The translations under genes and the position numbers were made by a program. Shown piece after piece: positions 5,716-13,677 of a stretch of 20,123 bases of DNA; position 1 is the stretch's first letter, and each line of letters starts with the position of its first letter. This DNA comes from a virus. The notes under the pieces were generated by a model. The model saw only the letters and a list, made by a program, of their open reading frames with translations. It searched no databases and had not been told where the DNA came from. The stretch is from IMG/VR virus record IMGVR_UViG_3300026263_000023, positions 1-20,123 of that record. One strand, written 5' to 3'.

Positions 5716-8361
5716 GCCATAGACCTGATGGGGTCCGAGACCGCAGCCAGTTGCCATATATCCAGTGCCGACGCCCGTGTGTATCAGACCAGTAGCAACC
5801 TGATTCAACAGGGCACCAGTGGGCACAAATTCAGCGATCACACCTGTAGGAGATGCGATGAAGGTTGAGTGGACACCTGCACTAGATCCCATGATGATGT
5901 CATTCATGGATGCAGGCATCGATGTACCCAAACAGATTCTAGTCTGTGTGGGAGGTGCTAGACCAGGGATAGGTAGGTCAGTACAAATATCGATGATGGC
6001 ACCATTCACAAAGGTGAATTGACCAGACAATGCTTTGAGTGGGTTAAATACCGCAACGATCTCAAATCTACCACTGTTGAGGAAAGAGGAGATCCAGTTT
6101 GCCTCGTTAGTAATCTCACCAGATGCCACGTTTTCAATGGTGTTTGCTTCAGTCTTAACAGTCTGAGAGTTAAATGCTAGTGAGTTAATTGCAGTGATCT
6201 TAACCTTTGCACCCTGAATACTAACGTCACCAGTGTATGCAATGTCATGGTCACCCTCTTTACGAGATGCAGACTTCTGCTCTTTATCGTCTTCCAAATT
6301 ACCAGACAATTGACTACCCCATGGCACTCTACCCTGATCATCTGCCTCAGGATGGAATGGAATCTCATCAACAGGATAGAAGTGACCACCAGGCAATGCC
6401 TTGAAGTATTGATCACGCTCCTGTCGCTGAATATGGACCATGTTGACCATCTTAGTACCAGTAGGAATATTAGCTGTAACGTCTTTATTTGCTTTGGCAA
6501 TATTAGTACTCTTAGCATTCTGGTCACTCTTTGCAGAAGCCTTATCTGCATTCTTAGTTGATCCCTCAGATTTTGCTTGAGGACCCTGAGATGCGTTGTC
6601 ATTCTTAGCACCTGTCACTTCCTCATGATAGTTACCCATGACCTTCAGATAGAAGTCACCCTCAACTGTCAGCACATAGTTACCTTTAATGGTCTCACAC
6701 TTATCCTTAGCAACGATCTTAGTTTCGTTGTTGGGGACATTCTTATGAGTATTACCATGACCATCTTGGATGTCTGTAACACCACCAGGACCCTGAGTAA
6801 TCTGCTTCTCAATGCCAGGTGTTGCATCATTGATTATCTTAGCACCATTTAAAGCAGTCACGACCTCCATGAGGTTTGTATTGATGCCAGTAAACATTTG
6901 ATCGATGTAACTACCCTTGTTACCTTCACCAGTAACAGCATCATCATAACTAGAGTATGGTGTGCCAACGATTGCTTCATTGATGTGACCACATTCCGTG
7001 GTCCCGATCAACGGATACCACCCTTTAGATTTCGGTCGTTTTATCTTCCTCCCACAATCCTTCTTGAAGAACATCGCCAAGATGGCAAACAGGAGTTTAA
7101 TTAGACCTGCCCAGTTGAGTTTAGTAAAGTCAAACTCAAAGATTGATGTTACTGCATCTCCAAGTGCCCTCGCCTGCCCAGCAATACCCTTTGCCATATC
7201 AACAGCAGCGATCACATCTCCAGCAATATCTTTGATGCGATTCATTGTCTTAGTGATACCACTAAGGATACGATTAGTAACACCCTTAACAGCAGAGTCA
7301 ATACCCTTAAGTTTATCAGCAATCTTATCTACAATCTGCGTTGCTATATTATTAGCGAACGCAGAGACATCCGATATTGCGGCTTGCACTAGCCCCAACC
7401 ACATCGGTTTCTTCATGCAGAAGATATCAAAGATCATCTCAAGGAACATCATGATTGTGGTGATCACAACCAGAGGGACGAAACTGGAGATGATAGCAAC
7501 AATCTTACCAACAACCTCAGCAATGAGTTTGGCAAGTAATTCTTTCAATGGTGCAAGAATACCAGCAATACCACCAGCAAGAAAATTCATAATCTTACCC
7601 ATGTGCTCCATCACCTTATCGCCTGCAACCTTCTTACCCGTTGCAAGGGAGATGAATCCACCAGGACCACTGGCAAGAGTCGCTGCCATGTTGCCCAACT
7701 CTGTGAGCATACGCTCTAGGTCATCTGGGAAACCTTCACCACTAGGACCAGCAACACCATCAGCAATTGATTGCTTCTCTACAGGTGGTTTGGTTGGGTT
7801 AGTAACAGCATTACCAGGCAGAGTTTCTTCAGCAGCAGAGATAGCACCTCGTGCTTCTTCCTGGCCATTTCCACTAGGACTCGTTGGTGTGGATGTCTGC
7901 TTCTTAGGGAATGGATTGCCGTCGTTCCTTTCGTTACCTGCTAAATCTTTTTTCTGTGGAGTCTCAGTTTTCAACTCTTCTGCAACTGTGCCATCAGCAA
8001 CAGTCGTCTTCTTCTCAGGATCTTCTTTTGTTTGGAATCCACGGAATGCACCCATGACAATAGGCAACTGTGCCTCATCACCATCAAGGAAGAATCCCAT
8101 GACCCATGCGCCAGGTTGCAACCCAGTGGTGGATCCAACAGATTTAGTCTGTGCTTGATCATTTGGCAGCAGCACCTGTGCCCATGGGAGCACCTTTGTA
8201 GGCATCTCTTTTGTATATGCCTGCTTTGCCTTATGACCAGTATACCAACCAAGAATACGCACTTGGACACGACCTATCTCAGAGGGGTCCTTGATACTCT
8301 CAACTTCCCCGATCCACCAAGTGTAACCGTCCCTTCCTAGGTAATCAGTGCGTTCTCTCAT
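5695..8361 (-). CDS. gp5: Baseplate central spike / hub protein gp5-like (888 aa)
   Basis: Residues 1-110 ('GYTWWIGEVESIKDPSEIGRV', then 'VRILGWYTGH' and 'GAWVMGFFLDGDEAQLPIVMG') form the OB-fold typical of T4 gp5 and VgrG spikes. A Lys/Thr/Pro-rich linker follows (about 110-215), then a long hydrophobic and amphipathic region (about 215-465) in the place where T4 gp5 has its lysozyme. Residues about 540-600 carry beta-helix-like repeats ('KDKCETIKGNYVLTVEGDFYL'). The C-terminus (about 780-888) is small-residue-rich and could cap the spike. No T4-type lysozyme motif is visible, and the length exceeds T4 gp5 (575 aa). Its place downstream of the gp27-like hub gene fits a hub-spike partnership. 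Confidence 0.8.
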   Translation of the reverse strand: MRERTDYLGRDGYTWWIGEVESIKDPSEIGRVQVRILGWYTGHKAKQAYTKEMPTKVLPWAQVLLPNDQAQTKSVGSTTGLQPGAWVMGFFLDGDEAQLPIVMGAFRGFQTKEDPEKKTTVADGTVAEELKTETPQKKDLAGNERNDGNPFPKKQTSTPTSPSGNGQEEARGAISAAEETLPGNAVTNPTKPPVEKQSIADGVAGPSGEGFPDDLERMLTELGNMAATLASGPGGFISLATGKKVAGDKVMEHMGKIMNFLAGGIAGILAPLKELLAKLIAEVVGKIVAIISSFVPLVVITTIMMFLEMIFDIFCMKKPMWLGLVQAAISDVSAFANNIATQIVDKIADKLKGIDSAVKGVTNRILSGITKTMNRIKDIAGDVIAAVDMAKGIAGQARALGDAVTSIFEFDFTKLNWAGLIKLLFAILAMFFKKDCGRKIKRPKSKGWYPLIGTTECGHINEAIVGTPYSSYDDAVTGEGNKGSYIDQMFTGINTNLMEVVTALNGAKIINDATPGIEKQITQGPGGVTDIQDGHGNTHKNVPNNETKIVAKDKCETIKGNYVLTVEGDFYLKVMGNYHEEVTGAKNDNASQGPQAKSEGSTKNADKASAKSDQNAKSTNIAKANKDVTANIPTGTKMVNMVHIQRQERDQYFKALPGGHFYPVDEIPFHPEADDQGRVPWGSQLSGNLEDDKEQKSASRKEGDHDIAYTGDVSIQGAKVKITAINSLAFNSQTVKTEANTIENVASGEITNEANWISSFLNSGRFEIVAVFNPLKALSGQFTFVNGAIIDICTDLPIPGLAPPTQTRICLGTSMPASMNDIIMGSSAGVHSTFIASPTGVIAEFVPTGALLNQVATGLIHTGVGTGYMATGCGLGPHQVYGLPLLLN

Positions 8362-8382
8362 TTAAATAATAATTCCGTATGA

Positions 8383-8844
8383 TTATTTATCGACTAAGGT
8401 AAAGAGAAATTCACCCTCCTCTTTAGGTTTACCCCATGCTTGTTTATCACTTTCAGTGTCCCACCCCTGATCCAATGCTCTGTAATCTAAGCCGTTGAAT
8501 CGAATTCTAGACTTAATTAAAAACTTACCTACCTGACACAAACCATCAGGAATACCTGTCCACCATTTACAATCCCATGTCCAGATAAAAGGACAACTAT
8601 CCTCTCTACTAATGTAGTTATAGATATCAGTCTTGACAGTTGTCTCAGTGATATCAGTTATCCTATATCTCAACCAGTTGTATGCTTCCTTCTCACCTTT
8701 ATACTTGTACCAGGACTTGGATTCAAAAATTCCAGATGATGTTTGCCAAATCCTGATATCTATCTGTGGCCATTGAGAAGGATTACTCTGTGCCTGCAGT
8801 TTATTACGATAATGCCCGTATAAGAGCTCCTCAAAGTTATTCAT
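8383..8844 (-). CDS. cpeT: CpeT/CpcT-type phycobilin lyase homologue (153 aa)
   Basis: The N-terminus 'LLYGHYRNKLQAQSNPSQWPQIDI' matches the CpcT/CpeT signature 'G.Y.N..QA..NP..f..I.I'. 'WYKYKGEKEAYNWLRYRI' corresponds to the family's 'Y.....PYR.R' segment. The family attaches phycobilin to Cys of phycobiliproteins in cyanobacteria. T4-type cyanophages carry a shorter version of about 150 aa, like this one, whose chromophore-binding activity may differ from host enzymes. I chose ATG at 8844 because AAGGG lies 6 bases upstream; an in-frame TTG at 8850 is less likely. An exact consensus sigma-70 promoter lies immediately upstream, so early expression is expected although the neighbours are late tail genes. 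Confidence 0.75.
   Translation of the reverse strand: MNNFEELLYGHYRNKLQAQSNPSQWPQIDIRIWQTSSGIFESKSWYKYKGEKEAYNWLRYRITDITETTVKTDIYNYISREDSCPFIWTWDCKWWTGIPDGLCQVGKFLIKSRIRFNGLDYRALDQGWDTESDKQAWGKPKEEGEFLFTLVDK
8384..8391 (-). promoter_or_regulatory. Late promoter candidate (GATAAATA) for the spike gene
   Basis: GATAAATA ends 22 bases before the spike ATG at 8361 and overlaps the last codons of cpeT. Spacing is close to that of the perfect TATAAATA in front of the fibre-like gene. This would restore late expression of the spike gene after the cpeT insertion. Confidence 0.55.
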
Positions 8845-8863
8845 TTTCAACCCTTACATGGTT

Positions 8864-8892
8864 ATTATAATAATTTATTGGAGGTTTGTCAA
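8864..8892 (-). promoter_or_regulatory. Consensus sigma-70 promoter TTGACA-17-TATAAT for cpeT
   Basis: The minus strand reads TTGACA (8892-8887), a 17-base spacer, then TATAAT (8869-8864): both hexamers and the spacing are exactly consensus. The predicted start is near 8857, followed within a dozen bases by AAGGG and the cpeT ATG. The -35 hexamer overlaps the cp12 stop codon. Confidence 0.8.
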
Positions 8893-9116
8893 TCCTCGTA
8901 AACTAAACATTCAGGTTCTGATGGGTTTTGATCGCAGTAGAGTTCTAGGTATGTGGGATCATGATGATCTCCTTCCTCAATCTCTTTCTTATGATGCTCA
9001 GCATAATCCTCCAGTTCATACAATTCGCCTTCAATATGGCGACGTTGATTGAGAGAGGTCTTAGGATCATCTAGGATCTCTTTGTCTTTTTGGATGTGCT
9101 TTTCGATGCTTTCCAT
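8889..9116 (-). CDS. cp12: CP12-like Calvin-cycle regulator (75 aa)
   Basis: The C-terminus 'LELYCDQNPSEPECLVYED' fits the CP12 C-terminal signature 'C..NP...EC..Y(D/E)': Cys61 and Cys70 are eight residues apart, as in CP12. The rest is a helical acidic stretch ('QRRHIEGELYELEDYAEHH') and 'HDPTYLELYC', like the short picocyanobacterial and phage forms that lack the N-terminal Cys pair. CP12 in oxidising conditions ties GAPDH and phosphoribulokinase into an inactive complex. In cyanophages it is thought to shut the Calvin cycle and favour the pentose phosphate pathway. It starts 6 bases after the hub gene, without an obvious promoter of its own, so it is probably co-transcribed with the late hub genes. 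Confidence 0.75.
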   Translation of the reverse strand: MESIEKHIQKDKEILDDPKTSLNQRRHIEGELYELEDYAEHHKKEIEEGDHHDPTYLELYCDQNPSEPECLVYED

Positions 9117-9121
9117 TTCAG

Positions 9122-10492
9122 TTACTTGTTAGGAATTGAATCTCTAATTAAAAGCAATTCTGAACTACAACCCTTCTTAGTGTAGGTAAACGTATGGGCA
9201 GCAATAAGATACTTCCCACTAAATTTCCTATCTTTGGTAACAGTCTCACCCTTCTCGCGAGATCCAGGTATGACCAGTTTGATAATTTCACCCGCACAGA
9301 GTGCGGTGTTTCCAGGCACCTTGACGGTTAACTGAATTGCTTTCATTAAATTATATCTAGCCGCTGCATACTCTGCAACTGCTAATGTATCAAAAGGTTG
9401 AGTCCCATTGTCAGCATTTCCTTTCGGTTTACCACGATCACCTTGCTGATGAGAAATGGCTGGGATGATTCTCATCTTCTGTCTAGTAGGTGATGCACCC
9501 TCCCCCTTCACCTCCTCAGGCATGTTGAATGGTGGACTGGACTCTAGTTTACTAGCTCTACTGAAGATGTCATCAAATGCGGTCTCTCTAGCACCATATA
9601 CCGTGCCTGAGGGTGCAGACTTTTGGTCATTACTAACACCTGACTGTGTGGCATTACTTTCTGTAGGCATAGGCACACAGATACCAGTGGTAACTGTTTT
9701 GTAAGTGCCTAACCTCATGTGCCTGAGATGGTTTGCCTTGTCAGGATATTGAATAGATTCAATATTATAATACCCAGGATCTCCTTCTTCTAGTTGACCC
9801 TGCTGTTTGTATGTATATGTAAAGACAAGACCTTGCTCACATAACCCATCAATAGACCTAAAGTTAAATCCTTTCTGATTTTCAAAGAATAAGAATCCAG
9901 ATTGCTTCGCACCTCCTTTACCAGATGTCACCCTAGTAACCTTGTCTGAGACGTATGAGATAAGGTCTACAGGTCTCCAATTAGGAGATACGACCATGGT
10001 TCTAGAGTGTGCTTCAAAATTATCTTCCTTAATTCTCTTGCCAGGTGCTTTCAGATATTCCTTACAGACATGCTTGGGAATGTTTTCAATGTCCTTAGAT
10101 CCACCCTCATCAATAGGACCGAATGCTTTGAAAACTTTATTCAACTCATTGTTATACATCTCTGGTGAGCAACAGAAGAGTTTATACATCTGTCCTCTTT
10201 CAGATTTGATGATGTCACCAATCTTATAGATTTTGAATTCTAACTTTAACTCACCCTTATCATCTGCTGATAAGGTTTTTAGATCGACTTCAACTTTCTC
10301 ACCACCCTGCAAATTCAAGTTAAAGTCAATAGAGTCCATTATCGTCAACTCTAGGCGTACAAATGGTGCCTCAATAGACTCATAGTAGAGAAAATTTCCC
10401 ACAATATCCTTAATGTCATACTCTTTCTCATCGGTGAATGTAGTTAGAGTAATTTTCTTACACTTAAATTCTCTTGATTGATTGTCTGCCAT
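9122..10492 (-). CDS. Baseplate hub protein, gp27-like (456 aa)
   Basis: The N-terminal half is beta-rich ('KKITLTTFTDEKEYDIKDIVGNFLYYESIEAPF' then 'VRLELTIMDSIDFN' and 'GGEKVEVDLKTL'), the layout of the first barrel of T4 gp27 and related GpD/VgrG hubs. 'VFKAFGPID' and 'SYVSDKVTRVTSG' fit the middle. The C-terminal region has 'IQLTVKVPGNTALCAGEIIKLVIPG' and 'KFSGKYLIAAHTFTYTKKGCSSELLLIRDS', the second barrel typical of hub proteins. Length is slightly above T4 gp27 (391 aa). In T4 a gp27 trimer joins the tail tube to the gp5 spike; the spike gene is encoded two genes downstream here. Assignment is by fold pattern and context. ATG overlaps the tape-like stop (TAATG). Confidence 0.7.
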   Translation of the reverse strand: MADNQSREFKCKKITLTTFTDEKEYDIKDIVGNFLYYESIEAPFVRLELTIMDSIDFNLNLQGGEKVEVDLKTLSADDKGELKLEFKIYKIGDIIKSERGQMYKLFCCSPEMYNNELNKVFKAFGPIDEGGSKDIENIPKHVCKEYLKAPGKRIKEDNFEAHSRTMVVSPNWRPVDLISYVSDKVTRVTSGKGGAKQSGFLFFENQKGFNFRSIDGLCEQGLVFTYTYKQQGQLEEGDPGYYNIESIQYPDKANHLRHMRLGTYKTVTTGICVPMPTESNATQSGVSNDQKSAPSGTVYGARETAFDDIFSRASKLESSPPFNMPEEVKGEGASPTRQKMRIIPAISHQQGDRGKPKGNADNGTQPFDTLAVAEYAAARYNLMKAIQLTVKVPGNTALCAGEIIKLVIPGSREKGETVTKDRKFSGKYLIAAHTFTYTKKGCSSELLLIRDSIPNK

Positions 10493-13400
10493 TACATTAA
10501 GTTACTAAGGGTCGAAGTAAACTCGGGGATGACACCAAATTTAGGCATTAAGAAGTCATCAGCATCATTCTTAGACTTGCCAGGGAGAATGATTTCATTA
10601 TCTTCACCACCCATAATAGGTGCTGCTTCTTTCTCTATAACAGCAGGTGCCATCGCCTTATCACGCTGGGCAGTCAATGCATTCAATTTTTCTTTCTTGG
10701 TTGCAGACTTCTCCTGCTCACTTTTTTCCAGTTTCGCACCAGGAGCAACCTTAGCAAACTCTTTAAGACCTTCTCCTAATAATCCACCTTCTCTTACACC
10801 TCCTTCATTTTTTGTACCAAAGAGTCTATTAATGATGTCATCAGCAGTCTCTACTTTCTTCTCTGTCTTAGTCTCTGCGGCCGCTTCTGCTCTCTGTGCT
10901 TCAGTACGATCTTTTGCAGTAACAACAGCATCCTTCATGCTCTCAGGTGCTGCATGGGGATTATCCGCACCTGGCAAAACTGAAACTTTCCCATCAGGAT
11001 CAACCTGCGCCAGTTCAGCAGCAGCAGATGCTGCCAAATGTTGAGATCTCTTGTGATCAACACCCTGTTCTTCCCACGCATCTAAATTATCATGATATGA
11101 TTTATTATACATGTATGCGATATCTGCCTGTGGGTGAACCTTAATCTCTTTGATATCTGCTGGTACAGATGTCCCCTTCGTACCGAAAGTCTGATGTCTA
11201 CCGGCAATGTCAGACTTCAGACCACCTGAATTCATTACTGCATTAAATTCATCAGATCCTGGTTTAACACCTATCCTCTCTTCACCCCAGCCAAAGAGTC
11301 CTCCTTTTATCTTCTTGGACATTGACTTAATATTTACAACGTTGGCATCAGGATTCCATCCATAAGTCACATAGTATGACTTGTCATTTAAGACAACTCT
11401 ACTTGCTTCATAACTATTCTTTGTATACTTTTCAGGATCAAACTTACCACCATCGGCAAACTTAGGTAGATGACCACCCTTAGAGAATCCTGGCATGGAG
11501 TATCCACCACGCGATGCCTCACCCCACCTCTGAGCTGTTAGACCGGGTTTCGCTCTAGTTGCAGGAGTGTCAAATGGCACAACAAATGCGCCACCACCTG
11601 CAAATCCCTTCATGCCAACCCACTCAGTGCCATGACCGATGAATGATGTGGTAGCACCACCATCTAGTGACACGGGGTAACCAGACTGAGGACCAGAGAT
11701 CCATCCACCCATGGATGCCTTAGGTAGGACACCACCTTCAGAGAATCCAAAGAAGTTACCAACAGCACCCAGGATACCTCCTGCTACTGCCTTCACACCT
11801 TTGAAGATGGGATGCTCTACGATTGATTTGAATAGTTTACCAATCAGTGAGATAGTGCCATTATCACCAGCAATTGCCTCTAGGAGTTTCTCATCCCAGG
11901 TCATTCCTATACCTTTTTCTGCCTGTCCTTTATCCCCACCCTTCATATCTTCTTTATTGGCAGCACTACCACCAATGACAGAAGTTGGTACACCAAAGAT
12001 CTTAGCAAGAGGTGCGATCATTGCACCTAGCATGTTTCTAATAGGTGCAGGGAGGAATGCTCCGAATACTTTACCAATACCACCGATGGCAGTCATAATA
12101 CCAACACCCAGTGCTTTGAATGGGAGTTGCATCAACTGACCGAAAGCTCTAGCTACCTTCATAGTCTTCTGAAGTTGCTTTGCCATCTCATCTTGCAGGT
12201 TAAATGTCCCGCCAGATGCCATCTTAGGTTTGACCATCTTAGCAGTCTGGAAGGACCCTCCTGCTGCCTTACCTTTACTCGTCTCCTTATCTATCTCGGC
12301 TGTCTTAGGTGCAAAGAATTTCAGCACTGCAGTCAGTGCTTTAATACCCATGAATAGTGGTGCAAACATGACCTGGATGCCAATACCCAGGATTTTACTA
12401 ATCATTGGCAGGTGGGGCTCAATGAAGTCTAGCACCTGAGACATTACTGCTCCGAGGACTTCAAAGAAACCACTCAGACTATCCTTAATAGGTGCCATGA
12501 CCTGCTTAAAGACATTACCAATCATACTGAAGAATTTGCCGATTGGTTTGAAGATGGGTTCCATAAACCCACCGATTGCTTTACCTGCCTTACCACCAAC
12601 GAATGCACCAGCAGCACCACCGATCATCCCACCAAGGGGACCACCGAGTTTATTACCAATAGCTTCACCAACCATAGCACCACCAGCGGTGCCTACACCA
12701 GCGCCAACTGCCTCTGAGCTGCTAGCACCAGCAGCTTTCTCGCCCAGGAATGCACTAACACCTAAACCACCAGCAATCAAACCCTTACCGAGTTTGCTGC
12801 CCGCAAACTTCCTAAGCTTGGCACCAGCTTTCGCTGCTTTACCAATGTTTAGGATACCTTTAATCAGACTGCTTACGACCCATCCAACAGTCTTTGCCGT
12901 TGCTAATGGATTCTTAAGGAATGCAATCCCTAAGAATATAGGAGCAGCAGACAGCAGAAACTGTCCTAATCCTATGATCCCTTTCAGAGATATAGGATTC
13001 TCCATAAACTTCACCAGTCCATCAAACGCCGACCCCACTAGGAATGACGTTATCTTCCAGACAAACTTACCAATAGCAGCAAGTCCTTCTACAAGTTTCT
13101 GAACCTTATCTGGATTCTTAGCGATCCAATCTAATGCAGCAAATGCAATGAAGATCTTAAAGATACCACCTAAGAATCTAGCAACAGCACCAAGAAGTCT
13201 ACCGAAAGCACCTCCTGCTGCCTTCTTAAAATTCTGGATTACCTGAGATCCTACCTTCTTTTCCTTCTTTTCTCCCTGCTCGCTTTTATCTTCTGCAGCT
13301 GCTCTATTCTTCTTATTTTCTCTACGCTTATCCTCAGCAGTTTTCTTCTTCTCTCTTTCTTCCTCTAATTTATCAGAAACAGTCTCTGCCTTCTTAGTAG

Positions 13401-13677
13401 CTGCATCACTCTTGATCCTGGCAGATATTCTATCCTTCATTGCTTGAGTCATTGCCTCCGCTTGGAGAGCAATACCATTCATAGATGCACCCAAGGAATT
13501 CATACCTGAGGTAATAGTCTTGAATGCCTGATTTTGATCTTTGGAAATCTTGCCTAACTCATCAGCAGCAGTAACAGCAGTAAATTTCTTGCCACCACCA
13601 CCAGTACCCTTATAAGATATCATCTTATAAAGTTTTGGTTTTGTGACCTTAATTGTTGGTGCTTTCGATGATGCCAT
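10492..13677 (-). CDS. Tape-measure-like protein II (1061 aa), paralogue of the upstream giant
   Basis: Residues about 85-150 are a charged coiled coil (Lys/Glu-rich). Residues 155-280 contain hydrophobic helices ('LLGAVARFLGGIFKIFIAFA', 'IGKFVWKITSFLVGSAFDGL'), and 300-440 a Gly/Ala-rich stretch followed by further helices. Residues 500-650 are helical. Residues about 655-705 include 'SLDGGATTSFIGHGTEWVGM' and 'GGGAFVVPFDTPATR', a conserved tail-protein block. The C-terminus is charged. The composition and length are those of a tail tape measure. The same succession of N-terminal helices and Gly/Ala region occurs in the upstream giant, so the two are paralogues. Unlike that one, it has no hydrolase domain. 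ATG overlaps the upstream stop (TAATG) and lacks a Shine-Dalgarno sequence. Which giant fills the T4 gp29 role is not decided. Confidence 0.75.
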   Translation of the reverse strand: MASSKAPTIKVTKPKLYKMISYKGTGGGGKKFTAVTAADELGKISKDQNQAFKTITSGMNSLGASMNGIALQAEAMTQAMKDRISARIKSDAATKKAETVSDKLEEEREKKKTAEDKRRENKKNRAAAEDKSEQGEKKEKKVGSQVIQNFKKAAGGAFGRLLGAVARFLGGIFKIFIAFAALDWIAKNPDKVQKLVEGLAAIGKFVWKITSFLVGSAFDGLVKFMENPISLKGIIGLGQFLLSAAPIFLGIAFLKNPLATAKTVGWVVSSLIKGILNIGKAAKAGAKLRKFAGSKLGKGLIAGGLGVSAFLGEKAAGASSSEAVGAGVGTAGGAMVGEAIGNKLGGPLGGMIGGAAGAFVGGKAGKAIGGFMEPIFKPIGKFFSMIGNVFKQVMAPIKDSLSGFFEVLGAVMSQVLDFIEPHLPMISKILGIGIQVMFAPLFMGIKALTAVLKFFAPKTAEIDKETSKGKAAGGSFQTAKMVKPKMASGGTFNLQDEMAKQLQKTMKVARAFGQLMQLPFKALGVGIMTAIGGIGKVFGAFLPAPIRNMLGAMIAPLAKIFGVPTSVIGGSAANKEDMKGGDKGQAEKGIGMTWDEKLLEAIAGDNGTISLIGKLFKSIVEHPIFKGVKAVAGGILGAVGNFFGFSEGGVLPKASMGGWISGPQSGYPVSLDGGATTSFIGHGTEWVGMKGFAGGGAFVVPFDTPATRAKPGLTAQRWGEASRGGYSMPGFSKGGHLPKFADGGKFDPEKYTKNSYEASRVVLNDKSYYVTYGWNPDANVVNIKSMSKKIKGGLFGWGEERIGVKPGSDEFNAVMNSGGLKSDIAGRHQTFGTKGTSVPADIKEIKVHPQADIAYMYNKSYHDNLDAWEEQGVDHKRSQHLAASAAAELAQVDPDGKVSVLPGADNPHAAPESMKDAVVTAKDRTEAQRAEAAAETKTEKKVETADDIINRLFGTKNEGGVREGGLLGEGLKEFAKVAPGAKLEKSEQEKSATKKEKLNALTAQRDKAMAPAVIEKEAAPIMGGEDNEIILPGKSKNDADDFLMPKFGVIPEFTSTLSNLM

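Noticed and set aside
6998-8158. 386-codon open frame on the plus strand opposite the spike gene
   Set aside because: It lies fully antisense to the gp5-like gene, is rich in Ser, Ala, Pro and Ile as expected from the complement of that gene, has no ribosome binding site or late element, and no recognisable motif.
5700-8361. T4-type lysozyme domain in the gp5-like protein
   Set aside because: No catalytic Glu/Asp/Thr pattern could be read between the OB-fold and beta-helix region; the space is occupied by hydrophobic helices.
9350-9380. TATAAT-like hexamer inside the hub gene (also near 9766)
   Set aside because: The corresponding -35 positions match consensus poorly and no gene starts nearby.
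10478-11044. 188-codon plus-strand frame over the hub/tape junction
   Set aside because: Serine- and alanine-rich shadow of the minus-strand coding sequence; no start signal and no family resemblance.
12497-13102. 201-codon plus-strand frame opposite tape-like protein II
   Set aside because: Pro/Ala/Ile-rich translation is the mirror of the Gly/Ala-rich stretch of the minus-strand gene; no start signal.
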